64,000 nt of DNA. Origin: Oscillospiraceae bacterium. Lineage in GTDB: Bacteria > Bacillota > Clostridia > Oscillospirales > Ruminococcaceae. The stretch covers positions 43,193 through 107,192 of the forward strand of contig JAKSPK010000002.1 in the NCBI GenBank assembly GCA_024404875.1, read 5' to 3'. Of the stretch, positions 56,034 through 63,667 are shown one piece after another. Position 1 is the first letter of the stretch. The number at the start of each line of letters is the position of its first letter. The notes beneath the pieces are model-generated. The model saw nothing but the letters and a program-made list of their open reading frames with translations. It was not told the DNA's origin and did no database searches. Both the position numbers and the translations under genes were made by a program.

Positions 56034-56301
56034 ATTTGTTAAGCCACTCCTTTCCCTGTTCGGTAAGGTGACTGCCTCCGCCGGAAGCACCTCCTGTACT
56101 CCTGTGAGTAAGCGGATACCCAAGTACTTCCTCAGCACGTTTCACCATTTTCAGTGCCTTGGTGTAGGCCATGTTCATGGACATTGCAGCCGAACGAAGA
56201 GAGCCGGTTTCTTCCACGAGCCGAAGAAGTCTGTAGGGACCTTCTCCAAAGAATTTATCGCCCTTATCATCGAGCAAAGTCAATTTTAGATGTGTTTTCA
56301 T
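55963..56301 (-). CDS. ModE-type molybdate regulator, DNA-binding domain only
   Basis: A 112-residue winged-helix protein homologous to the N-terminal domain of ModE. The helix-turn-helix region GSLRSAAMSMNMAYTKALKMVK and the wing with THRSTGGASGGGSHLTEQGKE match the ModE N-domain signature (GGKGGGG type). The molybdate-binding Mop domains of E. coli ModE (262 residues) are absent, so sensing would need a partner or a different ligand site. It lies four bases after the ABC ATPase gene and overlaps the MocA fusion start. A palindrome of the ModE-box type precedes the operon. Confidence 0.88.
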   Translation of the reverse strand: MKTHLKLTLLDDKGDKFFGEGPYRLLRLVEETGSLRSAAMSMNMAYTKALKMVKRAEEVLGYPLTHRSTGGASGGGSHLTEQGKEWLNKYEAYRNACISAEQKLFDEFFPLQ

Positions 56302-56304
56302 AGC

Positions 56305-57099
56305 TTATTCCTTTATCAGTACAAACTGACTCTTCCCGTTTTTTCCTGCGCACTGCCGAACACTGAGCGGTCCGTAGATTTTCGTAAGCTGCTGTTCAAT
56401 TTCAGAAATTCCACTTTTGCCAGGTTCGATTTCAGAAATAATGCATCCAGATTTTATAAGCAGTATTCTGGTGCAGACATTCAGTGCAAGCTGAGGATCA
56501 TGAAGTGTCACAAGTGCAGAACAAGGGCGCTGTGCAGTTGCTTTTTTTACTGCATCCAGCATAAAGTAGCGCCCTCCGAAATCCAATGCGCTTTCTGGTT
56601 CGTCCATCAGCATCAGAGAGCATTCTCTTACCATGGATCGCGCAAGGATGCAAAGCTGCTTTTGTCCCTCGCTGAAGCTGGAATAATTATCATCCGCTCT
56701 GCTGTCAAGCTTGACAAGGCTAAGCATTTCCATTGCCTTCTTGCGCATTGCAGCATCTGGCGTTTCAAGGATTTTTAGTTCTGGGTTAAACCCCATAAGC
56801 ACCACATCAAGTGCAGAAATGTCTATGGAAATTCCACTGCGCTGCGGAATATAGCTGCACAAGCGTGCAAGCTGTCTGGCATTGAGATGCCGAAGGTTTT
56901 GCCCGCAGATTTCAATATTCCCATCATAAGGAATAATTCCGCATATAGATTTCAGCAAAGTGGTTTTTCCGCATCCGTTTACACCCAGAAGCCCAACGAC
57001 CTCGTGTTCTAATACAGAAAACGAGAGGTCATGGATAACTTGTTTTCCATTATAACCGGCACCGACTCGGCTGACAGAAAGAATTGCAGATTTTGTCAT
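56305..57099 (-). CDS. ABC transporter ATPase (FecE/BtuD type)
   Basis: A 264-residue ATP-binding subunit. Walker A GVNGCGKTTLLKSI, Q-loop region YIPQRSGI, signature SFSEGQKQL, Walker B SLMLMDEPESALD and the H-loop LVTLHDP are all present. The type is the iron-siderophore/B12 class, pairing with the FecCD permease upstream. The ATG at 57099 overlaps the permease stop (ATGA). An open frame upstream to 57219 is within the permease gene. Context (ModE, MocA, molybdenum hydroxylase) suggests molybdate or tungstate as cargo. Confidence 0.92.
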   Translation of the reverse strand: MTKSAILSVSRVGAGYNGKQVIHDLSFSVLEHEVVGLLGVNGCGKTTLLKSICGIIPYDGNIEICGQNLRHLNARQLARLCSYIPQRSGISIDISALDVVLMGFNPELKILETPDAAMRKKAMEMLSLVKLDSRADDNYSSFSEGQKQLCILARSMVRECSLMLMDEPESALDFGGRYFMLDAVKKATAQRPCSALVTLHDPQLALNVCTRILLIKSGCIISEIEPGKSGISEIEQQLTKIYGPLSVRQCAGKNGKSQFVLIKE

Positions 57100-58112
57100 G
57101 ATACATTCCTGCCTTTCAGCGTGAGAAAAATCAGAAGCGGTACACCGATCAGACTTGTGAAAATGCTCACAGGAAGTTCCGTCTGTGCCGTACTTCTTGC
57201 AAGAATGTCTGCCCCGCACAGAAGAATGCCTCCTGTCAGACCACTGAAAAGCATTGTAGAAATACTATTATTCTTTGTGATCAGCCTTGCAATATGGGGT
57301 GCAAGGAGTCCGATAAAGCTGATGAGACCTGTCAGACTCACAACTGCAGAAACGGCAAGCGTTGCAAGAAGCAGAACAATGAACCTGTTTTTCCTGACAC
57401 TGACGCCCAACATTCTTGCCTCACCCTCGTCTGCTGAAAGCAGAATTGTCTGTCTATGCAGGAAGATAAGAGCAACTGTTGCCAGGATACAAATCAGAAG
57501 ATTACTGCCGATTTTCGAAGAAGTGACACCGGCAAGACTTCCCATAATCCAGTATTCAATGGAAGCAAGTTCGCGTTCGGGATCGGCTGTGGTTTTCATG
57601 CACATGAGTGCGGTCTGTGCGAGTGCATGGACTGCTATTCCCGCAAGAACTATCGTGCTTTTTCTGCCTGTTCTGTCTGCTGCGGAAAGCAAAAGTGCAA
57701 GGCATACTGCCAGAACTGCACCTGCAAATGCAGATACAGTGATTGCGACGGTACTTCCGAAACAGAGAATTCCAACAGCTGCACCAAGGCTTGCACCGGA
57801 GGAAACACCGATGATGTCAGGGGAGGCAAGCGGATTTCTGAATACAGTCTGATAGACAAATCCGCAGATACCAAGAACAGCACCGCCGAACACAGCAACG
57901 GCGGTGCGGCTCATACGAAGGGTGTAAAACACTTTTCTCTGCATTTCGTCGCCGGCAAGTATTTTTTCAAGGGACAGCGGGTATTTTCCGACTGCCAGAC
58001 TGCCGGCAGCAACACATACAAGCAGAATTACCAGTATGGCGCAGATAGTATTATTTCGCTTCACTGTAGTTGAAGCCATAGAATTCACTATAGAATTCGT
58101 TGATAATAGCAT
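57096..58112 (-). CDS. ABC transporter permease (FecCD/BtuC type)
   Basis: A 338-residue permease with about ten helices of the BtuC fold. Diagnostic segments are YTLRMSRTAVAVFGGAVLGICG, the FRNPLASPDIIGVSSGASLGA motif (NPLA-P-ILG-S-GA), GITAL-like SIEYWIMGSL, and the coupling-helix region with FIGLLAPHIARLI. Ten-helix importers with this fold carry cobalamin, siderophores, haem, or molybdate (MolB of Haemophilus). The ATG at 58112 has AGGA at good spacing and overlaps the receptor gene by 62 bases; an ATG at 58079 is an alternative. Confidence 0.9.
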   Translation of the reverse strand: MLLSTNSIVNSMASTTVKRNNTICAILVILLVCVAAGSLAVGKYPLSLEKILAGDEMQRKVFYTLRMSRTAVAVFGGAVLGICGFVYQTVFRNPLASPDIIGVSSGASLGAAVGILCFGSTVAITVSAFAGAVLAVCLALLLSAADRTGRKSTIVLAGIAVHALAQTALMCMKTTADPERELASIEYWIMGSLAGVTSSKIGSNLLICILATVALIFLHRQTILLSADEGEARMLGVSVRKNRFIVLLLATLAVSAVVSLTGLISFIGLLAPHIARLITKNNSISTMLFSGLTGGILLCGADILARSTAQTELPVSIFTSLIGVPLLIFLTLKGRNVS

Positions 58113-59160
58113 TGCATTCCTGTTCGCTCATTTCATCGGAATGAAGAATGGATGCCGCCCAGACAGAACCAAGAATGCCGCTTGGAACAGGACTGTCCCA
58201 TGCCTCTGCATTACCGGGAAGCTTGTAAACATTCTGATTCACTACAGCGGACACTTCAGCAAGATTGCTGTCATTCAGAACCTCTTCAACCTCATATTCA
58301 GCGTCGGAAGCAATAATGATGTATTCCGGATTCCATGCGAGAACATCCTCATAGCTTACCTCTGCCCAATAGGTATCTGTGATTTCCTCTGCAGCATTTT
58401 TTCCGCCTGCCAGTTTGATCATATCAGACTGATACATGGCTGCACCGGCTGTTGTGAGGAAGGAAGCGTTGCCGGCAAGGTAGACTGACGGTGCATCTCC
58501 TGAAATTGCGCCAAGCTGTTCCTCAATCGCATCACTGTAATTTGTCAGCTTATCTGCATTTTCTTTTGTGTCAGTTGCTGCAGCAATGATGTCAATCATT
58601 TCCTCAAGCTGATCGGATGTTTCAGGATTAACGAGAATGACATCGATATCAAATGCTTCAAGATCCGCAACAACATCCTTGAGCTTTATTGGAAGAACCA
58701 CGACATCAGGCTCGAGAGCAATGCAGCCTTCCAGATCAAATTCTTTGGCTGTCCCGACATTGGGAAGATCAATCAGCTCCGGTGCACTCAGCTTATAAAT
58801 CGGGCGTTTGTCGGCTTTTGCTTCGATCCCAACAAGTTTATCCTTCAGGCCAAGAGAAATCATAGCACTTGTAGAAATGTAATATCCGCTGACAAGCTTT
58901 TCCGGCTTTTCCTCAATCACCACTTCCCGGCCAGCCTGATCTGTAATAGTAACAGGATATACCGCTGCGGCTTCGGCAGCAGATGTCTCTGTCACAGCCT
59001 CGGTTGCAGCAATTTCGGGTTCTGTAGTCGTCTCAATCGTTTCCTCAATGACGGATGTTTCCGCCTCGGAGACGGATATCTGCGAATCTTCTGTCTTTCC
59101 ACAGGATGAGAGAGAGAGCAGAACAGTGATGCCTGCAAGCATTGTGAGTAACTTTTTCAT
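58051..59160 (-). CDS. ABC transporter substrate-binding lipoprotein (BtuF/FecB type, probable molybdate/tungstate receptor)
   Basis: A 369-residue receptor with signal peptide and lipobox LSLSSC (Cys20). A Thr/Glu-rich linker (about 25-65) precedes a two-lobed domain: YPVTITDQAGREVVIEEKPEKLV start, VGTAKEFDLEGCIALEPDVVVLP in lobe one and EEVSYEDVLAWNPEYIIIASD-like WAEVSYEDVLAWNPEYIII in lobe two (given in short pieces). The fold is the cobalamin/siderophore helical-backbone class. Ligand is inferred from the ModE box in its promoter and the downstream operon, not from binding residues. A good promoter lies upstream. Iron or B12 is the main alternative. Confidence 0.87.
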   Translation of the reverse strand: MKKLLTMLAGITVLLSLSSCGKTEDSQISVSEAETSVIEETIETTTEPEIAATEAVTETSAAEAAAVYPVTITDQAGREVVIEEKPEKLVSGYYISTSAMISLGLKDKLVGIEAKADKRPIYKLSAPELIDLPNVGTAKEFDLEGCIALEPDVVVLPIKLKDVVADLEAFDIDVILVNPETSDQLEEMIDIIAAATDTKENADKLTNYSDAIEEQLGAISGDAPSVYLAGNASFLTTAGAAMYQSDMIKLAGGKNAAEEITDTYWAEVSYEDVLAWNPEYIIIASDAEYEVEEVLNDSNLAEVSAVVNQNVYKLPGNAEAWDSPVPSGILGSVWAASILHSDEMSEQECNAIINEFYSEFYGFNYSEAK

Positions 59161-59182
59161 TTTTTATCCCTTTCTGTAGTAC

Positions 59183-59206
59183 CGTTGTATTATAAAAACT
59201 ACAACG
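59183..59206. promoter_or_regulatory. Candidate ModE operator (24-bp palindrome)
   Basis: CGTTGTAT (59183-59190), eight bases, then CTACAACG (59199-59206). Half-site spacing and total length equal the E. coli ModE box (CGTTATAT-N8-CTACATAACG type, 24 bp core). It covers the expected start site of the importer operon, where ModE represses in E. coli, and lies at about -77 to -54 of the divergent hydroxylase promoter. Confidence 0.72.
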
Positions 59207-59208
59207 CT

Positions 59209-59237
59209 ATTATACCAATTTTTCTTTACAAAGTCAA
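59209..59237 (-). promoter_or_regulatory. Sigma-A promoter for the importer-modE-mocA operon
   Basis: TTGACT (59232-59237), 17 bases, TATAAT (59209-59214) on the minus strand. It overlaps the divergent promoter. Confidence 0.85.
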
Positions 59238-59253
59238 GGGGTTGTGATATAAT
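59225..59253 (+). promoter_or_regulatory. Sigma-A promoter for the hydroxylase-xpt operon
   Basis: TTTACA (59225-59230), 17 bases, TATAAT (59248-59253). The -35 boxes of both divergent promoters lie within 13 bases of each other, so polymerase binding is likely mutually exclusive. Confidence 0.82.
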
Positions 59254-59285
59254 GTAAGAAAGCACCAATACCGGGAGAAGAAACA

Positions 59286-60080
59286 ATGATTACGATTAAG
59301 GAATATATAAAAGCCGAAAGCCTGGAACAGGCTTATGAGCTGAATCAAAAGAAAAAGAATAAAATAATAGGCGGCATGCTGTGGCTGAAAATGGGCCGCG
59401 GAAGCGTCAATACTGCCATTGACCTGAGTGGTCTTGGTCTTGACACAATAGAAGAAACAGAGGATACATTTGTCATCGGAGCAATGACGACTCTGCGTGC
59501 TCTTGAAACTCATGAAGGGCTGAATGTCTATACGAGCGGAGCAGCCAAAAGAGCTGTTGAGAATATCGTTGGTGTGCAGTTCAGAAACCTTGCAACAATT
59601 GGCGGCAGTTTATGGGGGCGTTATGGTTTTTCGGATGTACTGACACTGCTGATGTCACTGGATTGCCAGGTGGAGCTATACAAAGGCGGAATGGTTCCGA
59701 TTGAACAGTTTGCTTCCATGAAACCGGACAGAGATATCATTGTCAGAATCCTCATTCGCAAAACGGCAGGATGTTTTGGCTACAGTGACATGAGAATTCA
59801 AAGTACGGATTTTCCGGTTTTGAACTGTGCCGTTTCGTATTTCGACGGAATGTGGCGATGCGCCGTAGGTGCAAGGCCATCCAGAGCGGTTCTGGTAAAA
59901 GATGAATATGGAATGCTGCCGGAAATTCCTGATTCCGGGCAAGCTGAGTCTTTCGCAAGAATGGTTGCTGAAACGGTGCATTTCGGCTCGAATATGCGCG
60001 GCAGTGCCAGGTACAGACAAAGACTTGCAGAGGTACTCATCGCAAGAATACTCACTGAAACCGGGAGGAATATGGCATGA
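59286..60080 (+). CDS. Xanthine-dehydrogenase-type FAD-binding subunit
   Basis: The middle subunit of the xanthine dehydrogenase / CO dehydrogenase (CoxM/XdhB) family. It binds FAD and passes electrons from the Fe-S subunit to NAD or another acceptor. The 264-residue product has the two FAD motifs in divergent form: IIGGMLWLKMGRG (usually AGGTDLL) and ATIGGSLWGRYGFSDVL (usually GGNIA-ASP-GD). The C-terminal CO-dehydrogenase-like domain includes the AVGARPSRAVLV segment. The GRYGFSDV variant marks a clostridial subgroup. GGGAGAAG precedes the ATG. Its stop overlaps the Fe-S subunit start by four bases. Confidence 0.88.
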   Translation: MITIKEYIKAESLEQAYELNQKKKNKIIGGMLWLKMGRGSVNTAIDLSGLGLDTIEETEDTFVIGAMTTLRALETHEGLNVYTSGAAKRAVENIVGVQFRNLATIGGSLWGRYGFSDVLTLLMSLDCQVELYKGGMVPIEQFASMKPDRDIIVRILIRKTAGCFGYSDMRIQSTDFPVLNCAVSYFDGMWRCAVGARPSRAVLVKDEYGMLPEIPDSGQAESFARMVAETVHFGSNMRGSARYRQRLAEVLIARILTETGRNMA

Positions 60081-60541
60081 ATATCAAGCTGAAATTGAAT
60101 GGAAAAATGATTTCGGAGGATATTGCACCGGACCTTCTGCTGATTGACTTTGTAAGAAAACATGACTGTAAAAGTGTCAAGCGCGGCTGCGAAACAGCAA
60201 ACTGTGGTCTTTGTACGGTTCTCATGAATGGCAAACCGGTTCTTTCATGTTCTGTTCTGACAGCAAGAGCCAACGGTCAGGAAATTTTCACACTGGAAGG
60301 ACTGCAGGAGGAGGCTTCTGAATTCATCAGTTTTATTGCTGAACAGGGAGCGGATCAGTGTGGGTTCTGCAATCCCGGCTTTGTGATGAACACCATTGCG
60401 CTTCTGCGGGAGAATCCAGATCCGACAGACGATGAGATCAAGGCTTTTCTCAGCGGAAATCTCTGCAGGTGCTCAGGCTACGAAGGACAGCTTCGTGGAA
60501 TCAGAAATTATCTTGACAGCCGAAAAGGCGGTGAGCAATAA
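60077..60541 (+). CDS. Xanthine-dehydrogenase-type [2Fe-2S] subunit
   Basis: The small CoxS/XdhC-type ferredoxin subunit with two [2Fe-2S] clusters. The 154-residue product has the N-terminal plant-ferredoxin motif with Cys38, Cys43, Cys46 and Cys58 (RGCETANCGLCTVLMNG...C) and the C-terminal helical cluster site with Cys95, Cys98, Cys130 and Cys132 (QCGFCNPGFVM, CRCSGY). All eight ligands are present. The ATG overlaps the FAD subunit stop; the next gene starts immediately after its stop (TAAATG), so the three subunits are tightly coupled. Confidence 0.95.
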   Translation: MNIKLKLNGKMISEDIAPDLLLIDFVRKHDCKSVKRGCETANCGLCTVLMNGKPVLSCSVLTARANGQEIFTLEGLQEEASEFISFIAEQGADQCGFCNPGFVMNTIALLRENPDPTDDEIKAFLSGNLCRCSGYEGQLRGIRNYLDSRKGGEQ

Positions 60542-62827
60542 ATGAGTAAAGAATACAAAACAGTCGGAAAGTCGATTCCCAAAAAGGACGCTCAGCAGCT
60601 TTTACTCGGCAAGCCTGTTTATACTGATGATATCACTCCGGATGATGCACTTGTTGTAAAGCTTCTGCGAAGTCCCCACGCAAATGCAATTATTACTGAA
60701 ATAAAAACAGATGTTGCAAAAAAAGTCCCCGGAATTGTCGATATATATACATGGGAGGATGTTCCGAAGAATCGTTTTGCAATAGCCGGACAGACATATC
60801 CAGAGCCCTCCCCCTATGACAGGCTTATCCTTGACAGGCATGTTAGATTTGTGGGCGATCCTGTTGCAATCATTGCTGCTGAAACTGAAGAAGCCGCTCA
60901 TAAGGCGATGAAACTAATCAAGGTAAAATATGAAGTACTGAAGGCTGTTCTTGATTTCCGGAAGGCCAAGGACAATCCTGTTCTTGTTCATCCTGAGGAT
61001 AACTGGTTTCCACCCTGTGAGGTAGGTGGTGACAACAAGCGAAATCTTGTAGCAAGCGATGAGAATCACGATGGTGATGTGGATGCTGTGCTTTCAGAAT
61101 GCGATATTGTGATTGAACACACCTACCATACAAAAGCCTTTGATCAGGCGATGATGGAGACTTTCCGCACATATACCGAGATCGACAGATATGGCAGACT
61201 TCATGTTATATCTTCAACGCAGATTGTTTTCCATTGCAGAAGAATCCTTTCAAACGCTCTGGGAATACCCAAACACATGATAAGAGTGGAAAAGCCGAGA
61301 ATCGGCGGCGGTTTCGGTGCAAAACAGACAGCCGTAAGCGAAGTGTACCCTGCTTTTGTGACAATGAAAACCAAGCGCCCTGCAAAAATAATTTTCTCAA
61401 GAGTAGAAAGCCATATTGCCGGTTCACCTCGTCACGAGATGGAAATCACTCTGCGGCTCGGGGCGAGCAAGGACGGAACGATCCGTGCCATTGATCTGTA
61501 TACACTCTCGAATTCAGGTGCCTATGGTGAACATGGTCCTACAACTGTGGGGCTTTCAGGGCATAAATCCATACCGATGTATACAGGTTCGCTGGAAGCA
61601 TTTCGTTTTAGCTATGATGTTGTGTACTCTAATACACTTGCAGCCGGTGCGTACAGAGGTTATGGTGCAACGCAGGGAATATTTGCAGTGGAATCTGCTG
61701 TGAATGAACTGTCAGAAAAGCTGGGAATGGATCCTACAGAAATCCGCCTCAAAAACATGGTGCGTGAAGGGATGGTTATGCCGGCTTATTACGGCGAAAC
61801 CGCGAATGCCTGTGCACTTGACAGATGTCTTGAACACTGCAGGGAAATGTTTGAATGGGAGAAAAAATACCCTGTTCGTGATATGGGGAACGGAAAGGTA
61901 CGCTGTGCCGGCGTTGCCATGGCTATGCAGGGCTCCGGTATTTCAAATGTGGATGTAGGCTCAGCAACCATCAAGCTTACGGAAGACGGCGGATATATTC
62001 TTATCATTGGTGCAGCAGATATGGGTACCGGCTGTGATACCATACTAGCACAGATGGCGGCAGAATGTCTTGGCTGTGATGTCAGCAAAATTTCTGTTTT
62101 TGGTGCAGACACAGATGCCTCTCCTTATGATTCAGGCTCTTATGCATCCTCGACTACCTACATTACCGGAAAGGCTGTTGAGAACGCCTGCGAAAAGCTG
62201 AAAAAAGAGATATGTGCGATCGGTTCGGAAATCCTCGGATGTCCTTCTGAAGAAATACAATTCAACGATGGTCAGGTCATCCACCTTCCAACAGGAAAGA
62301 ACATTCCATTAAGTGACATTGCCTACAAATGTCAATGCTTCAGTGAACGCACAGCAGAGGCAACCGCATCTCACAGTTCTGCTGTTTCTCCTCCGCCTTA
62401 TATGGTCGGAATGGTGGAAATTGAACTGGATAAACTTACAGGAAAAGTAAAGATTATCGACTATATGGCAGTTGTGGATTGTGGAATTCCGATCAATCCG
62501 GCTCTTGCAAGAATACAGGCTGAAGGCGGGATTGTTCAGGGTATCGGACATACATTATATGAAAATCTATCGTTTATGGATAACGGTGCACTTATTGAAA
62601 AGGACCTGATGCAGTATAAGATACCCACAAGACTGGATATGGGGAAGCTGACGGTAGAATTTGAACACAGTAACGAGCCAACAGGGCCTTTCGGCGCAAA
62701 ATCTATAGGAGAAATTGTAATCAATACGCCTGCGCCGGCACTCGCACATGCGATCTATCGTGCAACGGGTGTCTGGCACAGAGAGCTTCCGATTACTCCT
62801 GAGAAGATTGTGTTTGGTGAAGAATAG
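60542..62827 (+). CDS. Xanthine-dehydrogenase-type molybdopterin subunit
   Basis: The catalytic subunit of a molybdenum hydroxylase, 761 residues. It contains VGKSIPKKDAQQLLLGKPVYTDD at the start, the GGGFGAKQT molybdopterin loop, GAYRGYGATQG (the substrate Arg-containing loop region), the GAADMGTGCDT segment, YASSTTYITGKAV and the terminal EPTGPFGAKSIGE with the catalytic Glu724. These match hypoxanthine/xanthine-type enzymes better than CO dehydrogenase, which would have a Cys in the RGYG position. Purine substrate is inferred from the NCS2 permease and xpt. Nicotinate or another heterocycle is possible. No selenium-insertion gene is visible. Confidence 0.92.
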   Translation: MSKEYKTVGKSIPKKDAQQLLLGKPVYTDDITPDDALVVKLLRSPHANAIITEIKTDVAKKVPGIVDIYTWEDVPKNRFAIAGQTYPEPSPYDRLILDRHVRFVGDPVAIIAAETEEAAHKAMKLIKVKYEVLKAVLDFRKAKDNPVLVHPEDNWFPPCEVGGDNKRNLVASDENHDGDVDAVLSECDIVIEHTYHTKAFDQAMMETFRTYTEIDRYGRLHVISSTQIVFHCRRILSNALGIPKHMIRVEKPRIGGGFGAKQTAVSEVYPAFVTMKTKRPAKIIFSRVESHIAGSPRHEMEITLRLGASKDGTIRAIDLYTLSNSGAYGEHGPTTVGLSGHKSIPMYTGSLEAFRFSYDVVYSNTLAAGAYRGYGATQGIFAVESAVNELSEKLGMDPTEIRLKNMVREGMVMPAYYGETANACALDRCLEHCREMFEWEKKYPVRDMGNGKVRCAGVAMAMQGSGISNVDVGSATIKLTEDGGYILIIGAADMGTGCDTILAQMAAECLGCDVSKISVFGADTDASPYDSGSYASSTTYITGKAVENACEKLKKEICAIGSEILGCPSEEIQFNDGQVIHLPTGKNIPLSDIAYKCQCFSERTAEATASHSSAVSPPPYMVGMVEIELDKLTGKVKIIDYMAVVDCGIPINPALARIQAEGGIVQGIGHTLYENLSFMDNGALIEKDLMQYKIPTRLDMGKLTVEFEHSNEPTGPFGAKSIGEIVINTPAPALAHAIYRATGVWHRELPITPEKIVFGEE

Positions 62828-62862
62828 GCAAGTAAATATATATAACTAACCGGAGGTATGTT

Positions 62863-63450
62863 ATGAACTTTTTAGAGGAAAGAATATGCAGAGACGGCGT
62901 GGTGAAGGAAGGAAATGTTCTGAAAGTTGACAAATTCCTGAATCATCAGATGGATACTGCGCTTTTCAAGCAGATGGGCGAAGAATTCAAAAAGCGTTTT
63001 GCAGGTAAAAACATTAACAAGATCCTGACGATTGAGGCTTCAGGAATCGGAATCGCCTGTGTCGTTGCAATGTATTTTGATGCACCTGTGGTATTTGCGA
63101 AAAAATCAAAGAGTATCAACATTGATGGTGATATGTATATCGCCGAGGTTGAGTCTTTTACGCACAAATGTAAAAATCAGGTCATCGTATCAAAGATGTA
63201 TCTTGGACCTGATGACCATGTACTAATCATTGATGACTTTCTTGCAAACGGCTGTGCTCTGCAGGGGCTGATTTCCATTGTGAATCAGGCAGGCGGAACC
63301 GTTGAGGGGATCGGAATAGCGATTGAAAAGGGCTTTCAGTCAGGCGGCAGAGTCATCAGAAATCTCGGCTATCAGCTTGAATCTCTTGCTATCGTTGAAG
63401 GCATGGATGCTGCAACAGGCAGCATCACTTTCAGAGAGCAGAATAATTAA
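62863..63450 (+). CDS. xpt: Xanthine phosphoribosyltransferase
   Basis: Converts xanthine and PRPP to XMP in purine salvage. The 195-residue product has the Xpt N-terminus [23 protein letters not shown] (in full the family's opening), [15 protein letters not shown], the [22 protein letters not shown] segment and the PRPP-binding motif [17 protein letters not shown]. Length is typical. CGGAGG precedes the ATG. It is the last gene of the hydroxylase operon, 35 bases after the molybdenum subunit, and is followed by a strong terminator. Placement makes salvage, rather than full purine breakdown, the more likely output. Confidence 0.96.
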   Translation: MNFLEERICRDGVVKEGNVLKVDKFLNHQMDTALFKQMGEEFKKRFAGKNINKILTIEASGIGIACVVAMYFDAPVVFAKKSKSINIDGDMYIAEVESFTHKCKNQVIVSKMYLGPDDHVLIIDDFLANGCALQGLISIVNQAGGTVEGIGIAIEKGFQSGGRVIRNLGYQLESLAIVEGMDAATGSITFREQNN

Positions 63451-63574
63451 CAATCTGCATATGCCTTGTCACTCAAGCAGTCACCCGCAGCTTCACCGAT
63501 AACTATTATGAAAGAACGATACAGCGAGCTATAATAAAAAGGAATTGTAAAAAAGCCCCTCAAGGTAAAAAATA

Positions 63575-63622
63575 GGCACATCAAAACTACGCAATCTCGC
63601 AGTTTTGATGTGCCGTTTTTTT
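63575..63622 (+). terminator. Terminator after xpt
   Basis: A perfect 14-bp stem (GGCACATCAAAACT at 63575-63588 with 63601-63614) followed by GTTTTTTT. It also separates the operon from the convergent ABC permease gene. Confidence 0.92.
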
Positions 63623-63667
63623 ATGGTACTATTTATAGCACCTTGTCTTTTTCAGAATGCCATATAT

